From assembly GCA_015059735.1 (NCBI GenBank), contig SUZX01000004.1, forward strand, positions 128,240 to 192,239: a stretch of DNA of 64,000 nucleotides, written 5' to 3'. The first letter of the stretch is position 1; each line of letters begins with the position of its first letter. This stretch comes from Rikenellaceae bacterium. GTDB lineage: Bacteria > Bacteroidota > Bacteroidia > Bacteroidales > Rikenellaceae. The notes beneath the pieces are model-generated. The model was not told the DNA's origin. It searched no databases and saw only the letters and a list, made by a program, of their open reading frames with translations. The translations under genes and the position numbers were made by a program. Below, piece after piece: positions 50,799-59,971 of the stretch.

Positions 50799-52074
50799 GG
50801 GTTTCGAACCCGACAAAATGATTGAAGAATACACCGTCGGCAACGACCGTGAGTTGGATCTGCGATTGGCCCGCTACGATGTCGAAGGGTCGTTGGCACA
50901 TATCACCATGCTCGAAACCATCGGGCTGCTGACAGCCGACGAATTACAGACGCTGACCGAAGGTCTGCGCCAAATTGCCACCGAGATCGAAGAGGGTAAC
51001 TTCGAAATCGAGGAGGGTATCGAAGATGTTCACTCGCAGGTCGAGTTGCTCTTGACACGCCGTTTGGGAGATGTGGGGAAGAAGATCCACTCAGGCCGTT
51101 CGCGCAACGATCAGGTATTGGTCGATCTGAAACTCTTCCTGCGTGACGAGTTGCGACAGATAGCCGGCGATGTCCGCACGCTGTTCGACCGTTTGCAAGC
51201 ATTGAGCGAACAGCACAAAGAGGTGCTGATGCCGGGATATACCCACCTGCAAATCGCCATGCCCTCATCGTTCGGGTTGTGGTTCGGAGCTTATGCCGAA
51301 ACCCTTGTGGATGATATGCGTATGCTCACCGCCGCTTGGCACATCGCCAACCAGAATCCGTTAGGCTCGGCCGCAGGTTACGGCTCGTCGTTCCCATTGG
51401 ATCGTACGATGACCACCCGCTTATTGCACTTCGAAGATCTGCACTACAACGTGGTAGCAGCCCAAATGAGTCGCGGAAAGAGCGAACGTGCCGCTGCAAA
51501 TGCTATGGCTGCCGTAGCCGCCACGGTAGGACGTATGGCGATGGATCTCTGTTTGTTCATGAGCCAAAATTTTGGTTTTGTAAAACTCCCCGATGAGTTG
51601 ACAACCGGATCGAGCATCATGCCCCACAAGAAAAATCCCGATGTCTTCGAGATCATGCGCGGCCGTTGCAACCGTTTGCAGGCACTGCCCAACGAGATGG
51701 CACTGATGCTGACCAACCTGCCCGTAGGTTACCACCGCGAGATGCAGCTATTGAAAGATATGCTCTTCCCCGCCACTACCGAGTTGCGTCGCACATTGAA
51801 TATGGCAGACTACATGTTAGCCAATCTTTCGGTCAACGAGCATATTTTGGAGGACAGTAAATACGACTACCTCTTCACGGTCGAAGATGTCAACCGATTG
51901 GCACTGCAAGGCGTTCCGTTCCGCGAGGCTTACCGTCAAGTCGGCATGGCCGTTCAGCGTGGCGAGTACTGCCCCACCCGCGAGGTACACCACACCCACG
52001 AAGGGTCGATCGGCAACCTCTGCACCGCCGAGATTCGCCGCAAGATGGATCGCGTGATGGAGGAGTTTGAATAG
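50776..52074 (+). CDS. argH: Argininosuccinate lyase
   Basis: 432 residues, fumarase/aspartase fold. The signature TTGSSIMPHKKNPD with the catalytic Ser and HSGRSRNDQVLVDLKLFLRD are intact. Last enzyme of the pathway, giving arginine and fumarate, and last gene of the operon, ended by the hairpin at 52095-52125. Confidence 0.97.
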   Translation: MAGKLWDKGFEPDKMIEEYTVGNDRELDLRLARYDVEGSLAHITMLETIGLLTADELQTLTEGLRQIATEIEEGNFEIEEGIEDVHSQVELLLTRRLGDVGKKIHSGRSRNDQVLVDLKLFLRDELRQIAGDVRTLFDRLQALSEQHKEVLMPGYTHLQIAMPSSFGLWFGAYAETLVDDMRMLTAAWHIANQNPLGSAAGYGSSFPLDRTMTTRLLHFEDLHYNVVAAQMSRGKSERAAANAMAAVAATVGRMAMDLCLFMSQNFGFVKLPDELTTGSSIMPHKKNPDVFEIMRGRCNRLQALPNEMALMLTNLPVGYHREMQLLKDMLFPATTELRRTLNMADYMLANLSVNEHILEDSKYDYLFTVEDVNRLALQGVPFREAYRQVGMAVQRGEYCPTREVHHTHEGSIGNLCTAEIRRKMDRVMEEFE

Positions 52075-52094
52075 CCTCACAAACCTTATAACAC

Positions 52095-52125
52095 AACGAG
52101 CCGCCCCGATAAGGAGCGGCTCGTT
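52095..52125. terminator. Terminator after argH
   Basis: AACGAGCCGC and GCGGCTCGTT arms (10 bp) with an 11-nt loop, then a short T run on the plus strand. It lies between convergent argH and efp. Confidence 0.8.
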
Positions 52126-52145
52126 TTACGTTACAGGCGATCCGA

Positions 52146-52718
52146 TTATTTGATGCGCTCGTAGTACTCGCGGGTGCGGGTATCAACGCGGATCTTGTCG
52201 CCCGTGTTGATGAACAACGGCACACGTACCGTAGCACCGGTATTTACCGTAGCGGGTTTCAACGAGTTAGTCGATGCAGTATCACCTTTGATACCCGGCT
52301 CAGTATAGGTCACCTCCATATCCACAATCGGGGGAAGCTCAGCCGACAAAACCTGCTCTTTCTCGGTATGGAACATCACCTCGACGATTTGGCCATCGGC
52401 CATCAGGTCGTAGTTGTTGATCAAGCCTTTGTCGATGTTGATCTCCTCGAAAGTCTCGGTGTGCATGAAGTGAGCACCCAGATCATCCTCATAGGTGAAT
52501 TGATAGGGGCGACGCTCAACGCGTACCTGCTCGATCTTTTGGCTTACCGACGAGAAGGTATTCTCCAACACACGGCCATTTTCGAGGTTTTTGAGTTTCG
52601 AACGAACGAAAGCGGGACCTTTGCCCGGTTTGCAGTGCTGGAAATCGACTACAAGGAAGGTCTTGCCGTCCATTTCGATGCACATACCGATCTTGATATC
52701 AGCTGCTGTAATGGTCAT
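52146..52718 (-). CDS. efp: Elongation factor P
   Basis: 190 residues; relieves ribosome stalling at polyproline. Three beta-barrel domains, with the tip loop KPGKGPAF whose Lys33 is the modified residue in bacteria that modify EF-P, and a C-terminal domain ending VDTRTREYYERIK. No modification enzyme is in the window. Confidence 0.95.
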   Translation of the reverse strand: MTITAADIKIGMCIEMDGKTFLVVDFQHCKPGKGPAFVRSKLKNLENGRVLENTFSSVSQKIEQVRVERRPYQFTYEDDLGAHFMHTETFEEINIDKGLINNYDLMADGQIVEVMFHTEKEQVLSAELPPIVDMEVTYTEPGIKGDTASTNSLKPATVNTGATVRVPLFINTGDKIRVDTRTREYYERIK

Positions 52719-52755
52719 AACTCTATGATTTTATGATTATTGTTCTTAATGGCCG

Positions 52756-52786
52756 CAAAAATACAAAAAATCCGCGATAATTCAAA
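52756..52786 (-). promoter_or_regulatory. efp promoter
   Basis: On the minus strand TTTG (52783-52786), 19 bp, TATTTTTG (52756-52763). The leader to the efp ATG is about 35 nt. Confidence 0.6.
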
Positions 52787-52794
52787 TTTTCGGA

Positions 52795-53403
52795 TTAAAG
52801 TTCGATCGCTTTGCATTTTAACCCCATCTCTTTGATCTTCTCCAACGTTCGCGGCAGGGCATAGCGCATGTTGCGGAAAGCCTTTTCGCTGTCGTGGAAA
52901 ACCACAATAGCCCCCGCAGCAAGGTGTTTCGAAACGTTGCGCAAACAGGTGCGAGGTGAGAGTTTGCGGTTGTAGTCACGCGAGATGATATCCCACATCA
53001 CCAACTTGTAACGTTGGCCCAAAGCCCGCGCCTGCGCGGGGGTGATTCGGGCATAAGGGGGGCGAAACAGTTCGCTATGGATCAGATCGTTGGCAAAATC
53101 GACATCCTCAACATAGCGCTCCAAACTCATACCCCACCCTTTTTGGTGTGAATAGGTATGGTTGCCGACTTTATGCCCCGCCTCGATAATGCGATAAAAA
53201 AGATCGGGATACATCTCCACATTTTTTCCCAACACAAAGAAAGTGGCTTTTGCATCGTACTTCTCCAACATCGAAAGAATCCACTCCGTTACACCCGGAG
53301 TAGGGCCATCGTCAAACGTAAGGAACACACCCTCTTTATCGTCGATCTCCCAAATGAGATCAGGCATCAAACGACGTATTATTTTCGGTGGTTTCAGGCG
53401 CAT
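52795..53403 (-). CDS. Polysaccharide deacetylase (NodB domain)
   Basis: 202 residues, almost entirely a NodB-homology domain. Motif 1 TFDDGP, motif 2 HTYSH, motif 3 FRPPYARITP, motif 4 with WDIISRDYN and motif 5 VFHDS give a complete metal site. No signal peptide was evident, so it may act in the cytoplasm or be exported otherwise. Its substrate could be peptidoglycan or a polysaccharide precursor. Confidence 0.88.
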   Translation of the reverse strand: MRLKPPKIIRRLMPDLIWEIDDKEGVFLTFDDGPTPGVTEWILSMLEKYDAKATFFVLGKNVEMYPDLFYRIIEAGHKVGNHTYSHQKGWGMSLERYVEDVDFANDLIHSELFRPPYARITPAQARALGQRYKLVMWDIISRDYNRKLSPRTCLRNVSKHLAAGAIVVFHDSEKAFRNMRYALPRTLEKIKEMGLKCKAIEL

Positions 53404-53442
53404 AGCGACATCTTTTTAAGGCCGACAAGCGGCAATCCGTTG

Positions 53443-53476
53443 CAAAGATAGTGAAAGACAAGCGAAGAAAAGCAAA
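53443..53476 (-). promoter_or_regulatory. Deacetylase promoter
   Basis: On the minus strand TTTG (53473-53476), 22 bp, TATCTTTG (53443-53450), about 40 nt before the deacetylase ATG. Confidence 0.5.
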
Positions 53477-53541
53477 CTTGTTTGTTTTTTATTCCGAGTT
53501 GTCGAAACATCTAACCAAAAAACGTTTCGCGCCACAAGATA

Positions 53542-53572
53542 TTGTTTATAACCGTCGAAATCGCTATATTTG
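53542..53572 (+). promoter_or_regulatory. recG promoter abutting the start codon
   Basis: TTG (53542-53544), 20 bp, TATATTTG (53565-53572). The -7 element ends only 4 bp before the GTG at 53577, so the transcript may be leaderless. Confidence 0.55.
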
Positions 53573-53576
53573 CCCT

Positions 53577-55691
53577 GTGGACAACTATCTCGATAACGAC
53601 ATAAAATTTGTCGCCGGTGTCGGCGAGGTACGGGCAAAGTTACTCAACCACGAATTAAACATTCGCACGGTGGGTGATCTGTTGAGTCATTACCCGTTTC
53701 GTTACATCGACCGCACCCGCATCTATCCCATAGCCGACATCACCGAGGCCGCAGGGCTCTCTTATATTCAGATACGCGCCCGCATCACCGGTATCAACCC
53801 CATAGGATCGGGACGCAGCCGCCGTTTTATCGCCTATGCCCAAGATACCACAGGAGAGGCCGAGTTAGTTTGGTTTCAAGGAATCAAATGGATCGAAAAA
53901 CGGATCGAAGTCGGTCGCGAATACATCATCTTCGGCCGCCCGACATTCTACCGAGGATTGCTACAATTAGCACATCCCGAACTCGAAACTGTAGAACAGG
54001 CTCTTTCACGTAAAGCCGAAAGCGGCATGCAGGGAATCTATCCTTCGACCGAGAAGATCACCAACTCGTTCGGCACGAAAGGATTTTTCCAGATCATCTG
54101 CAACGCATGGGCCATCGCCCGAAATCACATCCACGACCCGCTACCCGAATCGTTGCGCAGGCAGTATGGGTTAATGCCATTGCACGAAGCTTACCGCAAC
54201 ATCCATTTCCCCCAATCGGCTGAGAATTTGCGACAGGCACAATATCGATTGAAATTCGATGAACTGTTAGGCGTGCAACTCAACATCCAACAACGGCGCA
54301 CCGAACGTTTGTCGAAGAACAACGGATTTCTCTTCCCCCGCGTCGGAGATATTTTTACCTCATTTTATAATAATCGCCTGCCCTTTCCGCTCACCGGAGC
54401 ACAAAAACGAGTCATCAAAGAGATTCGGCAGGATACCGTTACCGGATTTCAGATGAACCGGCTGTTGCAAGGCGATGTCGGCAGTGGTAAGACCCTTGTG
54501 GCACTAATGTCGATGTTGCTGGCTGTGGACAACGGGTTTCAGGCTTGCATGATGGCTCCCACCGAAATTTTAGCACGCCAGCACTTTGCCACCTTCACCC
54601 GTCTGCTCGATGGTACAGAGGTTAAGACCGCCATATTGACCGGAGCGTCGAAGGCGCGCGAACGACGCGAGGCATTGGAGGGAATCGCCTCGGGCAAGGT
54701 TCAACTTCTGATCGGCACACATGCTCTGATCGAAGATCGGGTGCAGTTTTCAAACCTCGGCTTTGTCGTCATCGACGAACAGCACCGTTTCGGTGTCGAA
54801 CAGCGGGCACGACTTTGGACCAAAAACGCACAACCGCCACATATTTTGGTAATGACCGCAACTCCCATTCCACGCACATTGGCCATGACGCTCTATGGCG
54901 ATTTGGATGTTTCGGTGATCGACGAACTTCCCCCGGGACGACGACCGATCAAGACTGTACACTACACCGATGCCGCCCGTCTACGGCTCTTCGGATTCAT
55001 GCGGCAGGAGATCGCCAAAGGGCGACAGGTATATGTTGTCTATCCGCTCATCAAAGAGTCGGAAACAATGGATTATAAAGACCTCACCGATGGCTACGAA
55101 GCCATCTCGCGCGACTTTCCGCTACCCGATTACATCACTGCCATCTGTCACGGCAAGATGAAACCTGCCGACAAAGAGGAGTCGATGCGTCAATTCAAAT
55201 CGGGCGAAGCGCACATCATGGTCGCAACCTCGGTGATCGAGGTTGGGGTCGATGTTCCCAATGCTACGGTGATGGTCATCGAATCGGCCGAGCGATTCGG
55301 ACTTTCGCAGTTGCACCAATTGCGCGGTCGTGTAGGTCGTGGCGGAGAGCAGTCCTATTGTATCCTCATGTCGGGAGAGAAGCTTTCGAAAGAGTCACGT
55401 GCCCGATTGCAAGCAATGTGCGAGACAAACGACGGATTCCGATTGGCCGAGTTGGATCTCAAACTGCGCGGTGCAGGCGACATCAACGGTACGCAACAGA
55501 GCGGCATGGCCTTTGACTTGAAAATTGCCAACCCGACACTCGACGTGCAAATTCTCACTGTCACCCGCGAGGCTGCGACCGAAATTTTGACTGCCGACCG
55601 TACCCTCTCCCAACCCGAAAATCGAGGACTTGAAGCCCTCCGACGACGCTATTCGAGCCGCGAAGAGATCGATTTCTCCCGTATCTCGTAA
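53577..55691 (+). CDS. recG: ATP-dependent DNA helicase RecG
   Basis: 704 residues from the GTG at 53577, matching the usual N terminus (DNYLDNDIKFVAGVGEVRAKL). A longer in-frame start at 53451 adds 42 unconserved residues that cross the promoter and is rejected. The wedge domain precedes the helicase core with Walker A QGDVGSGKT, the DEAH-like VIDEQHRFG, TATPIPRTLAMT and QLRGRVGRG. Remodels stalled replication forks. Confidence 0.95.
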   Translation: MDNYLDNDIKFVAGVGEVRAKLLNHELNIRTVGDLLSHYPFRYIDRTRIYPIADITEAAGLSYIQIRARITGINPIGSGRSRRFIAYAQDTTGEAELVWFQGIKWIEKRIEVGREYIIFGRPTFYRGLLQLAHPELETVEQALSRKAESGMQGIYPSTEKITNSFGTKGFFQIICNAWAIARNHIHDPLPESLRRQYGLMPLHEAYRNIHFPQSAENLRQAQYRLKFDELLGVQLNIQQRRTERLSKNNGFLFPRVGDIFTSFYNNRLPFPLTGAQKRVIKEIRQDTVTGFQMNRLLQGDVGSGKTLVALMSMLLAVDNGFQACMMAPTEILARQHFATFTRLLDGTEVKTAILTGASKARERREALEGIASGKVQLLIGTHALIEDRVQFSNLGFVVIDEQHRFGVEQRARLWTKNAQPPHILVMTATPIPRTLAMTLYGDLDVSVIDELPPGRRPIKTVHYTDAARLRLFGFMRQEIAKGRQVYVVYPLIKESETMDYKDLTDGYEAISRDFPLPDYITAICHGKMKPADKEESMRQFKSGEAHIMVATSVIEVGVDVPNATVMVIESAERFGLSQLHQLRGRVGRGGEQSYCILMSGEKLSKESRARLQAMCETNDGFRLAELDLKLRGAGDINGTQQSGMAFDLKIANPTLDVQILTVTREAATEILTADRTLSQPENRGLEALRRRYSSREEIDFSRIS

Positions 55692-55760
55692 CGTACCACC
55701 TATACTATTTTGACATAAAACTCCGTTAGTATATCAAAACCCCCTTAAAAACACCCTGTC

Positions 55761-56558
55761 ATGAAACGCCTGATTACGACGATACTGCTGCTTTTCGGAC
55801 TATCGCCACTCTTTGCCCAACTCTATCATGTAGGCGAAATCCTCAACTATCGAGTAAGTTACAAAGCCAAGATGTTCCCCAACACCGAGATTGGCATGGT
55901 AGAGATCACCACCACCCAAGAGCGAAACGACAGTTCTTCGCTCTATAAGGTGCAGGGTATCGGACGCACGCTGCCGACCTATCGCTGGTTCTACAACTTG
56001 GAGGATATTTACACGATATGGGTCGATTCGGCCACGCTCCGCACCTCTCGTTTCACCTGTGACAACCACGAAGGCGACTATACCTTCGAAAGCCAATATC
56101 TCTACGATTGGAAGACCCACCGCGTCGATACCCGCTGGCGCAGTCGGAAACGACCGTTCAAAGAGAAACAGATGACATTGACCGACGAGAGCATGGATCC
56201 TGTATCGCTCTTTTTCAATCTGCGCAGTGCCGATGTCGAAAAATTCCGCACCGGAGAGTATGCCTCGTTGCAGATGGTGTTGGAGGATACGATTCGCAAC
56301 CTGCGTTACCGCTACATAGGTCGCGAAACAAAAAAGATCCGCAACATGGGAAAATTCAACACCTTGAAATTCGAGTGTGAGTTAGGTACCACCGAAGGGT
56401 ATTCGTTCACCGACGGCACAATCTTCACAATTTGGATCTCCGACGACCGCAACAAAATTCCGCTTTACATCGAATCTCCGGTTAAGATCGGAAGTATCCA
56501 AGCTTACATTTCGGGCTATAAAGGATTAAAATATCCGCTGACGAGCAAACAGAAATAA
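55761..56558 (+). CDS. DUF3108-type secreted protein
   Basis: 265 residues with a signal peptide ending near LFAQ. YHVGEILNYRVSYKAKMFPNTEIGMVEI and the later GKFNTLKFECEL are features of DUF3108, a beta-rich periplasmic family of unknown function found in Gram-negative bacteria. Follows recG by 69 bp. Confidence 0.75.
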   Translation: MKRLITTILLLFGLSPLFAQLYHVGEILNYRVSYKAKMFPNTEIGMVEITTTQERNDSSSLYKVQGIGRTLPTYRWFYNLEDIYTIWVDSATLRTSRFTCDNHEGDYTFESQYLYDWKTHRVDTRWRSRKRPFKEKQMTLTDESMDPVSLFFNLRSADVEKFRTGEYASLQMVLEDTIRNLRYRYIGRETKKIRNMGKFNTLKFECELGTTEGYSFTDGTIFTIWISDDRNKIPLYIESPVKIGSIQAYISGYKGLKYPLTSKQK

Positions 56559-56703
56559 CTGTTCGACACAGCAAATCAGCAGCTATGGCTGTCGTTTGCA
56601 ACGTGTTGGTGAGCATAAACATTACACTCCTTGCAGACTGCGGATGAGGAATGTGCTGCGACAACAAAAACTATATTTTTGTTTCGCCAAGAAAAAAAAT
56701 GAT

Positions 56704-56711
56704 TACCTTTG
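56704..56711 (+). promoter_or_regulatory. Promoter of the coiled-coil protein gene
   Basis: TACCTTTG, with TTTG at 56678-56681 spaced 22 bp upstream; the ATG at 56731 follows after 19 bp. This excludes the longer in-frame start at 56596. Confidence 0.6.
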
Positions 56712-56730
56712 TAACAAACAGCCAAAGATT

Positions 56731-57657
56731 ATGGAAGAAAACAAAAACGGATACGACCCCTCACAGTACGAAGAGGAGGACTACGCTCCCACACAAGGGG
56801 GCAACGAGCGCTCCATGCGCGGATATCGCATTGTGATTATCATCTTGTCGGTGATACTCGTAGCACTTTCGATGCTCTATTTCAGCATCCACAAACAGCA
56901 AATGCTCGACAATCAGTTGTTGCAGGCCGATCGCGATTCGATTCAAAACGACCTCGGACGCCTGATGGTCGAATACGATAGTTTGCGTTTCCAAAACGAC
57001 AGCATCGCCGCCAATTTGGCGCGTGCTAACGAAGTGATGGAGCAACTCAAACGCGAACGTCGTTGGAACTACAACAAGATCAAACAATACGAAAAAGAAG
57101 TCGGCACATTGCGTACGCTGATGAAAGGCTACATTCGTCAAATCGACTCACTGAACACCATCAACAAAAAGGTGATCAAAGAAAACGTGTCGTTGCGTAA
57201 AGAGGTGTCAACAGCCAACCAACGCGCCGATATGGCCGAAGAAAAAGCCGCCGAGTTGGACAACAAGATCCGCATAGGCTCGGTTATCAAGGCTCGGAAT
57301 ATTCGATTGGTTGCCCTAAACAAAAAGAGCAAGCAGGTTTCCCGCATCAAAAATGCTACACGTCTTCGTGTCGATTTCGTTCTGTCGGCCAACGAATTGA
57401 CAACCCCGGGTAATAAAGCGGTCTATGTACGCATCTTCTCGCCCGACAATTACATGTTAACCACCGAAGCCATGCCCGCATTCGAATTCGAAGGCAATCA
57501 GATCAGCTATTCGGCCATGCGCGAAGTCGATTACCAAAATCAGGATCTCGAAGTCGGCATCTTCTACAACTCCTCGGGATTTGTTGCCGGCACCTATAAA
57601 ATCGAGCTCTACTGCGACGGTCACATGATCGGCGAGACCCAAATCGCCATGCGATAA
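56731..57657 (+). CDS. Single-pass membrane protein with coiled coil
   Basis: 308 residues, not matched to a named family. An acidic N terminus (MEENKNGYDPSQYEEED) is followed by one membrane segment (about 33-52, IVIIILSVILVALSML), a long heptad-rich coiled coil (about 60-185) and a C-terminal beta-rich domain (about 200-308). Topology is likely N-in with the coiled coil in the periplasm, the arrangement of a spacer or scaffold. Similar proteins are annotated as hypothetical in Bacteroidales. Confidence 0.75.
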   Translation: MEENKNGYDPSQYEEEDYAPTQGGNERSMRGYRIVIIILSVILVALSMLYFSIHKQQMLDNQLLQADRDSIQNDLGRLMVEYDSLRFQNDSIAANLARANEVMEQLKRERRWNYNKIKQYEKEVGTLRTLMKGYIRQIDSLNTINKKVIKENVSLRKEVSTANQRADMAEEKAAELDNKIRIGSVIKARNIRLVALNKKSKQVSRIKNATRLRVDFVLSANELTTPGNKAVYVRIFSPDNYMLTTEAMPAFEFEGNQISYSAMREVDYQNQDLEVGIFYNSSGFVAGTYKIELYCDGHMIGETQIAMR

Positions 57658-57676
57658 AAAGAGCACAACCGCCATA

Positions 57677-57713
57677 GAGAAAGGTGGATCCCTCAAAGGA
57701 ATCCACCTTTCTC
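57677..57713. terminator. Bidirectional terminator
   Basis: GAGAAAGGTGGAT and ATCCACCTTTCTC arms (13 bp, perfect) enclose an 11-nt loop between convergent genes. Confidence 0.8.
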
Positions 57714-57732
57714 ATTACACCAAACCTCCGAA

Positions 57733-58803
57733 TTAACGGATGCCGTGTTTCTTGAAGATCTTCAACAACTCGGGTTGCAGATTCTGAGCCCAGCGCCAGT
57801 AACCCAAATCGGAAGGATGCGTTCCATCGGCCGAAGAGACGAAATCATCACCCGTAAGACCGGCTTTGTCAATGAAATATACATTCTTAAACATTTTCAT
57901 GGCTTGGGCCATCATCTCGCGAGCGGCCTCTTGTTTTGCAGCCTCTCTTTGCTCCATCTTCACGTTGAAATTGCGATACTCACGGTGAATTGTCTGCACG
58001 AAGATCAGCGGAGTGTTGGGCAACGACTCGCGAATGCGGGCAATAAACGGAATCAGTCGTTCGCGGATCACATTGGCCTGAGGATTCGAAAACGCATCGA
58101 ATACCATAGCGTCGGCATCTTTCACATCGGCCAAATAGTCGGCAAAATAGGGTTGCAGGCGACAACGACCGCTGCAAGCAATGCTGCAAAAGTTGAGACC
58201 CGTATTACGCGCAATCTGCATCGGGTAGCTCATACCGGAACGGCTGGTACTAATACCATGCGTAAAACTCGATCCGAAAATCACGATCTTGTGACGGAAA
58301 GGGTTTTTCATCGGTTCGAGTGTGGCACCTTCGGGAACACCGATTTTCAATGAACCAATTTCGGTATAGATCGGCAGATAAAGCAAGCACTCTTTCTCGG
58401 TACCATCCATATTATTGATGATCGGGAATGCTTTGCCCGACTTCTGCGGCATGCGGTTCAACGCATAACGCCACTCGCCATCTTTACGGATATAGAGGTC
58501 GAAACCCTCGGCCGACATACGCGGAGTGCTATTCAATCGCGGAGCTTTCAGTTTCTCGACAATCAAGTCAATACGTTTGGCATTTGTTTTGAAAACCACA
58601 GCCAATCCGGCGGGGAAACGTACCAACATGTTTTCTGCTTTCGTAAATCCCTTGTAAACTGCGGTATCAATACGGTGATAGGGATGTGATGTAGGCAACA
58701 CCTTACCGATCAAAGTGAGTTCGGTCGCATCAACAAAACGCATCTGCGCCAAGACGCTGCTTGCAATAAACAGGGCAACGACCAATCCAAAGATTTTTTT
58801 CAT
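57733..58803 (-). CDS. Secreted SGNH/GDSL-type hydrolase
   Basis: 356 residues with a signal peptide (VALFIASSVLAQ). The N-terminal ~150 residues form a beta domain of the SGNH-associated type; the catalytic domain has FGSSFTHGIS (nucleophile Ser), SIACSGRCRL (Gly block), the Asn block near DAFSNPQAN and DGTHPSDLGY (Asp/His). Probably a carbohydrate esterase. It lies 46 bp downstream of the ROK kinase, suggesting co-transcription. Confidence 0.85.
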   Translation of the reverse strand: MKKIFGLVVALFIASSVLAQMRFVDATELTLIGKVLPTSHPYHRIDTAVYKGFTKAENMLVRFPAGLAVVFKTNAKRIDLIVEKLKAPRLNSTPRMSAEGFDLYIRKDGEWRYALNRMPQKSGKAFPIINNMDGTEKECLLYLPIYTEIGSLKIGVPEGATLEPMKNPFRHKIVIFGSSFTHGISTSRSGMSYPMQIARNTGLNFCSIACSGRCRLQPYFADYLADVKDADAMVFDAFSNPQANVIRERLIPFIARIRESLPNTPLIFVQTIHREYRNFNVKMEQREAAKQEAAREMMAQAMKMFKNVYFIDKAGLTGDDFVSSADGTHPSDLGYWRWAQNLQPELLKIFKKHGIR

Positions 58804-58849
58804 TCGCTTTAAGTTTTATTAGTAATTGAAATAGATTTTTTGAACCATC

Positions 58850-59851
58850 TTATTGTTGTTGTTGCCAAATCAAGGCCGACGAGCCGAGAATAGCGGCATT
58901 TTTGCCTTGAATACCGCTCGGAAGCAGTTTCACTTTGTTCTTGAATACCGACAACATATTCTCTTCCATATACCAACGGGTAGGATCGAAGAGTAACTTT
59001 CCGGCTTTCGAAAGACCTCCGAACAGGAAGATTGCCTCCGGTGAGGTAATCGTCACGGCATCGGCCAACGCGTGTCCCAGCAACTCACCCGTATAACGGA
59101 AAGCCTCCAAAGCGATGGGATCACCGGCTTCGGCTGCCGCCGAGATCATCGAAGAGTCGAAATCTTCGAATGCAATGCCACGCAGGCGACTCGGAGCCGA
59201 CATTTTGGCCATCAGGTCGAATGCCGTACGTTTGATACCCGTAGCCGAGACATAAGCCTCCAAACAACCCCGACGACCGCAACCGCACTCACGACCGTTG
59301 CGCTCGACAATGATATGACCAAACTCACCGGCAAAACCGTCGTGACCATAGATCATCTCGCCATTGGCCACAAATCCCGATCCGAGACCCGTGCCGAGGG
59401 TGATCATGATAAAATCTTTCATGCCTTTGGCATTACCATAAACCATTTCGCCGATCGTGGCGGCATTGGCATCGTTGGTGATCAAAGTCTTCACTCCTCC
59501 AAAGCACTTCGACACATCGTCGGCCAACGGAAAGATACGACGCGACTCATCGCAGTTGGTCTCCTCGGGACGGAATTTCCACAAGTTGGCCGGAGTCTCA
59601 ACCGTACCTTTATGATAATTGGCATTGGGAGCTCCGATACCAATACCGATCAGTTCGAACTCAAACGACACGCTCTCGGTCATCGCGCGCATTGCCGAGC
59701 AAAGATCCGCCACATAGGCAGGATAATCATCGATATAAGGATATTTTTTGGTTGAGATCACCGATTCGGCATAAAGATCTCCTTTTTCATCTACAAGTCC
59801 GAAAGCGGTATTGATACCACCGATATCCACACCGATAACTAATTTTTTCAT
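58850..59851 (-). CDS. ROK-family sugar kinase
   Basis: 333 residues. The ATP phosphate motif VIGVDIGGINTAFGLV, catalytic Asp in TNDANAATIGE, EFGHIIVERNG and the zinc motif CGCGRRGCLEAY are complete. Many Bacteroidales members act as glucokinase; N-acetylhexosamine is also possible. It ends in a run of Gln residues. Transcribed from the promoter at 59889. Confidence 0.9.
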   Translation of the reverse strand: MKKLVIGVDIGGINTAFGLVDEKGDLYAESVISTKKYPYIDDYPAYVADLCSAMRAMTESVSFEFELIGIGIGAPNANYHKGTVETPANLWKFRPEETNCDESRRIFPLADDVSKCFGGVKTLITNDANAATIGEMVYGNAKGMKDFIMITLGTGLGSGFVANGEMIYGHDGFAGEFGHIIVERNGRECGCGRRGCLEAYVSATGIKRTAFDLMAKMSAPSRLRGIAFEDFDSSMISAAAEAGDPIALEAFRYTGELLGHALADAVTITSPEAIFLFGGLSKAGKLLFDPTRWYMEENMLSVFKNKVKLLPSGIQGKNAAILGSSALIWQQQQ

Positions 59852-59888
59852 GTTGCTGTTTTTAGTGGGTTATATAAATATTTTGTGT

Positions 59889-59918
59889 CAAAGTTAAGAA
59901 AAATTCGATTACTCCAAA
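59889..59918 (-). promoter_or_regulatory. ROK kinase promoter
   Basis: On the minus strand TTTG (59915-59918), 18 bp, TAACTTTG (59889-59896); the leader is about 35 nt. A plus-strand -7 element TAATTTTG (59929-59936) for the polyprenyl synthase lies 32 bp away. Confidence 0.6.
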
Positions 59919-59971
59919 CTTTTTTCATTAATTTTGGCTCAATTATAATACCATTTACAGAAATATTCGCC

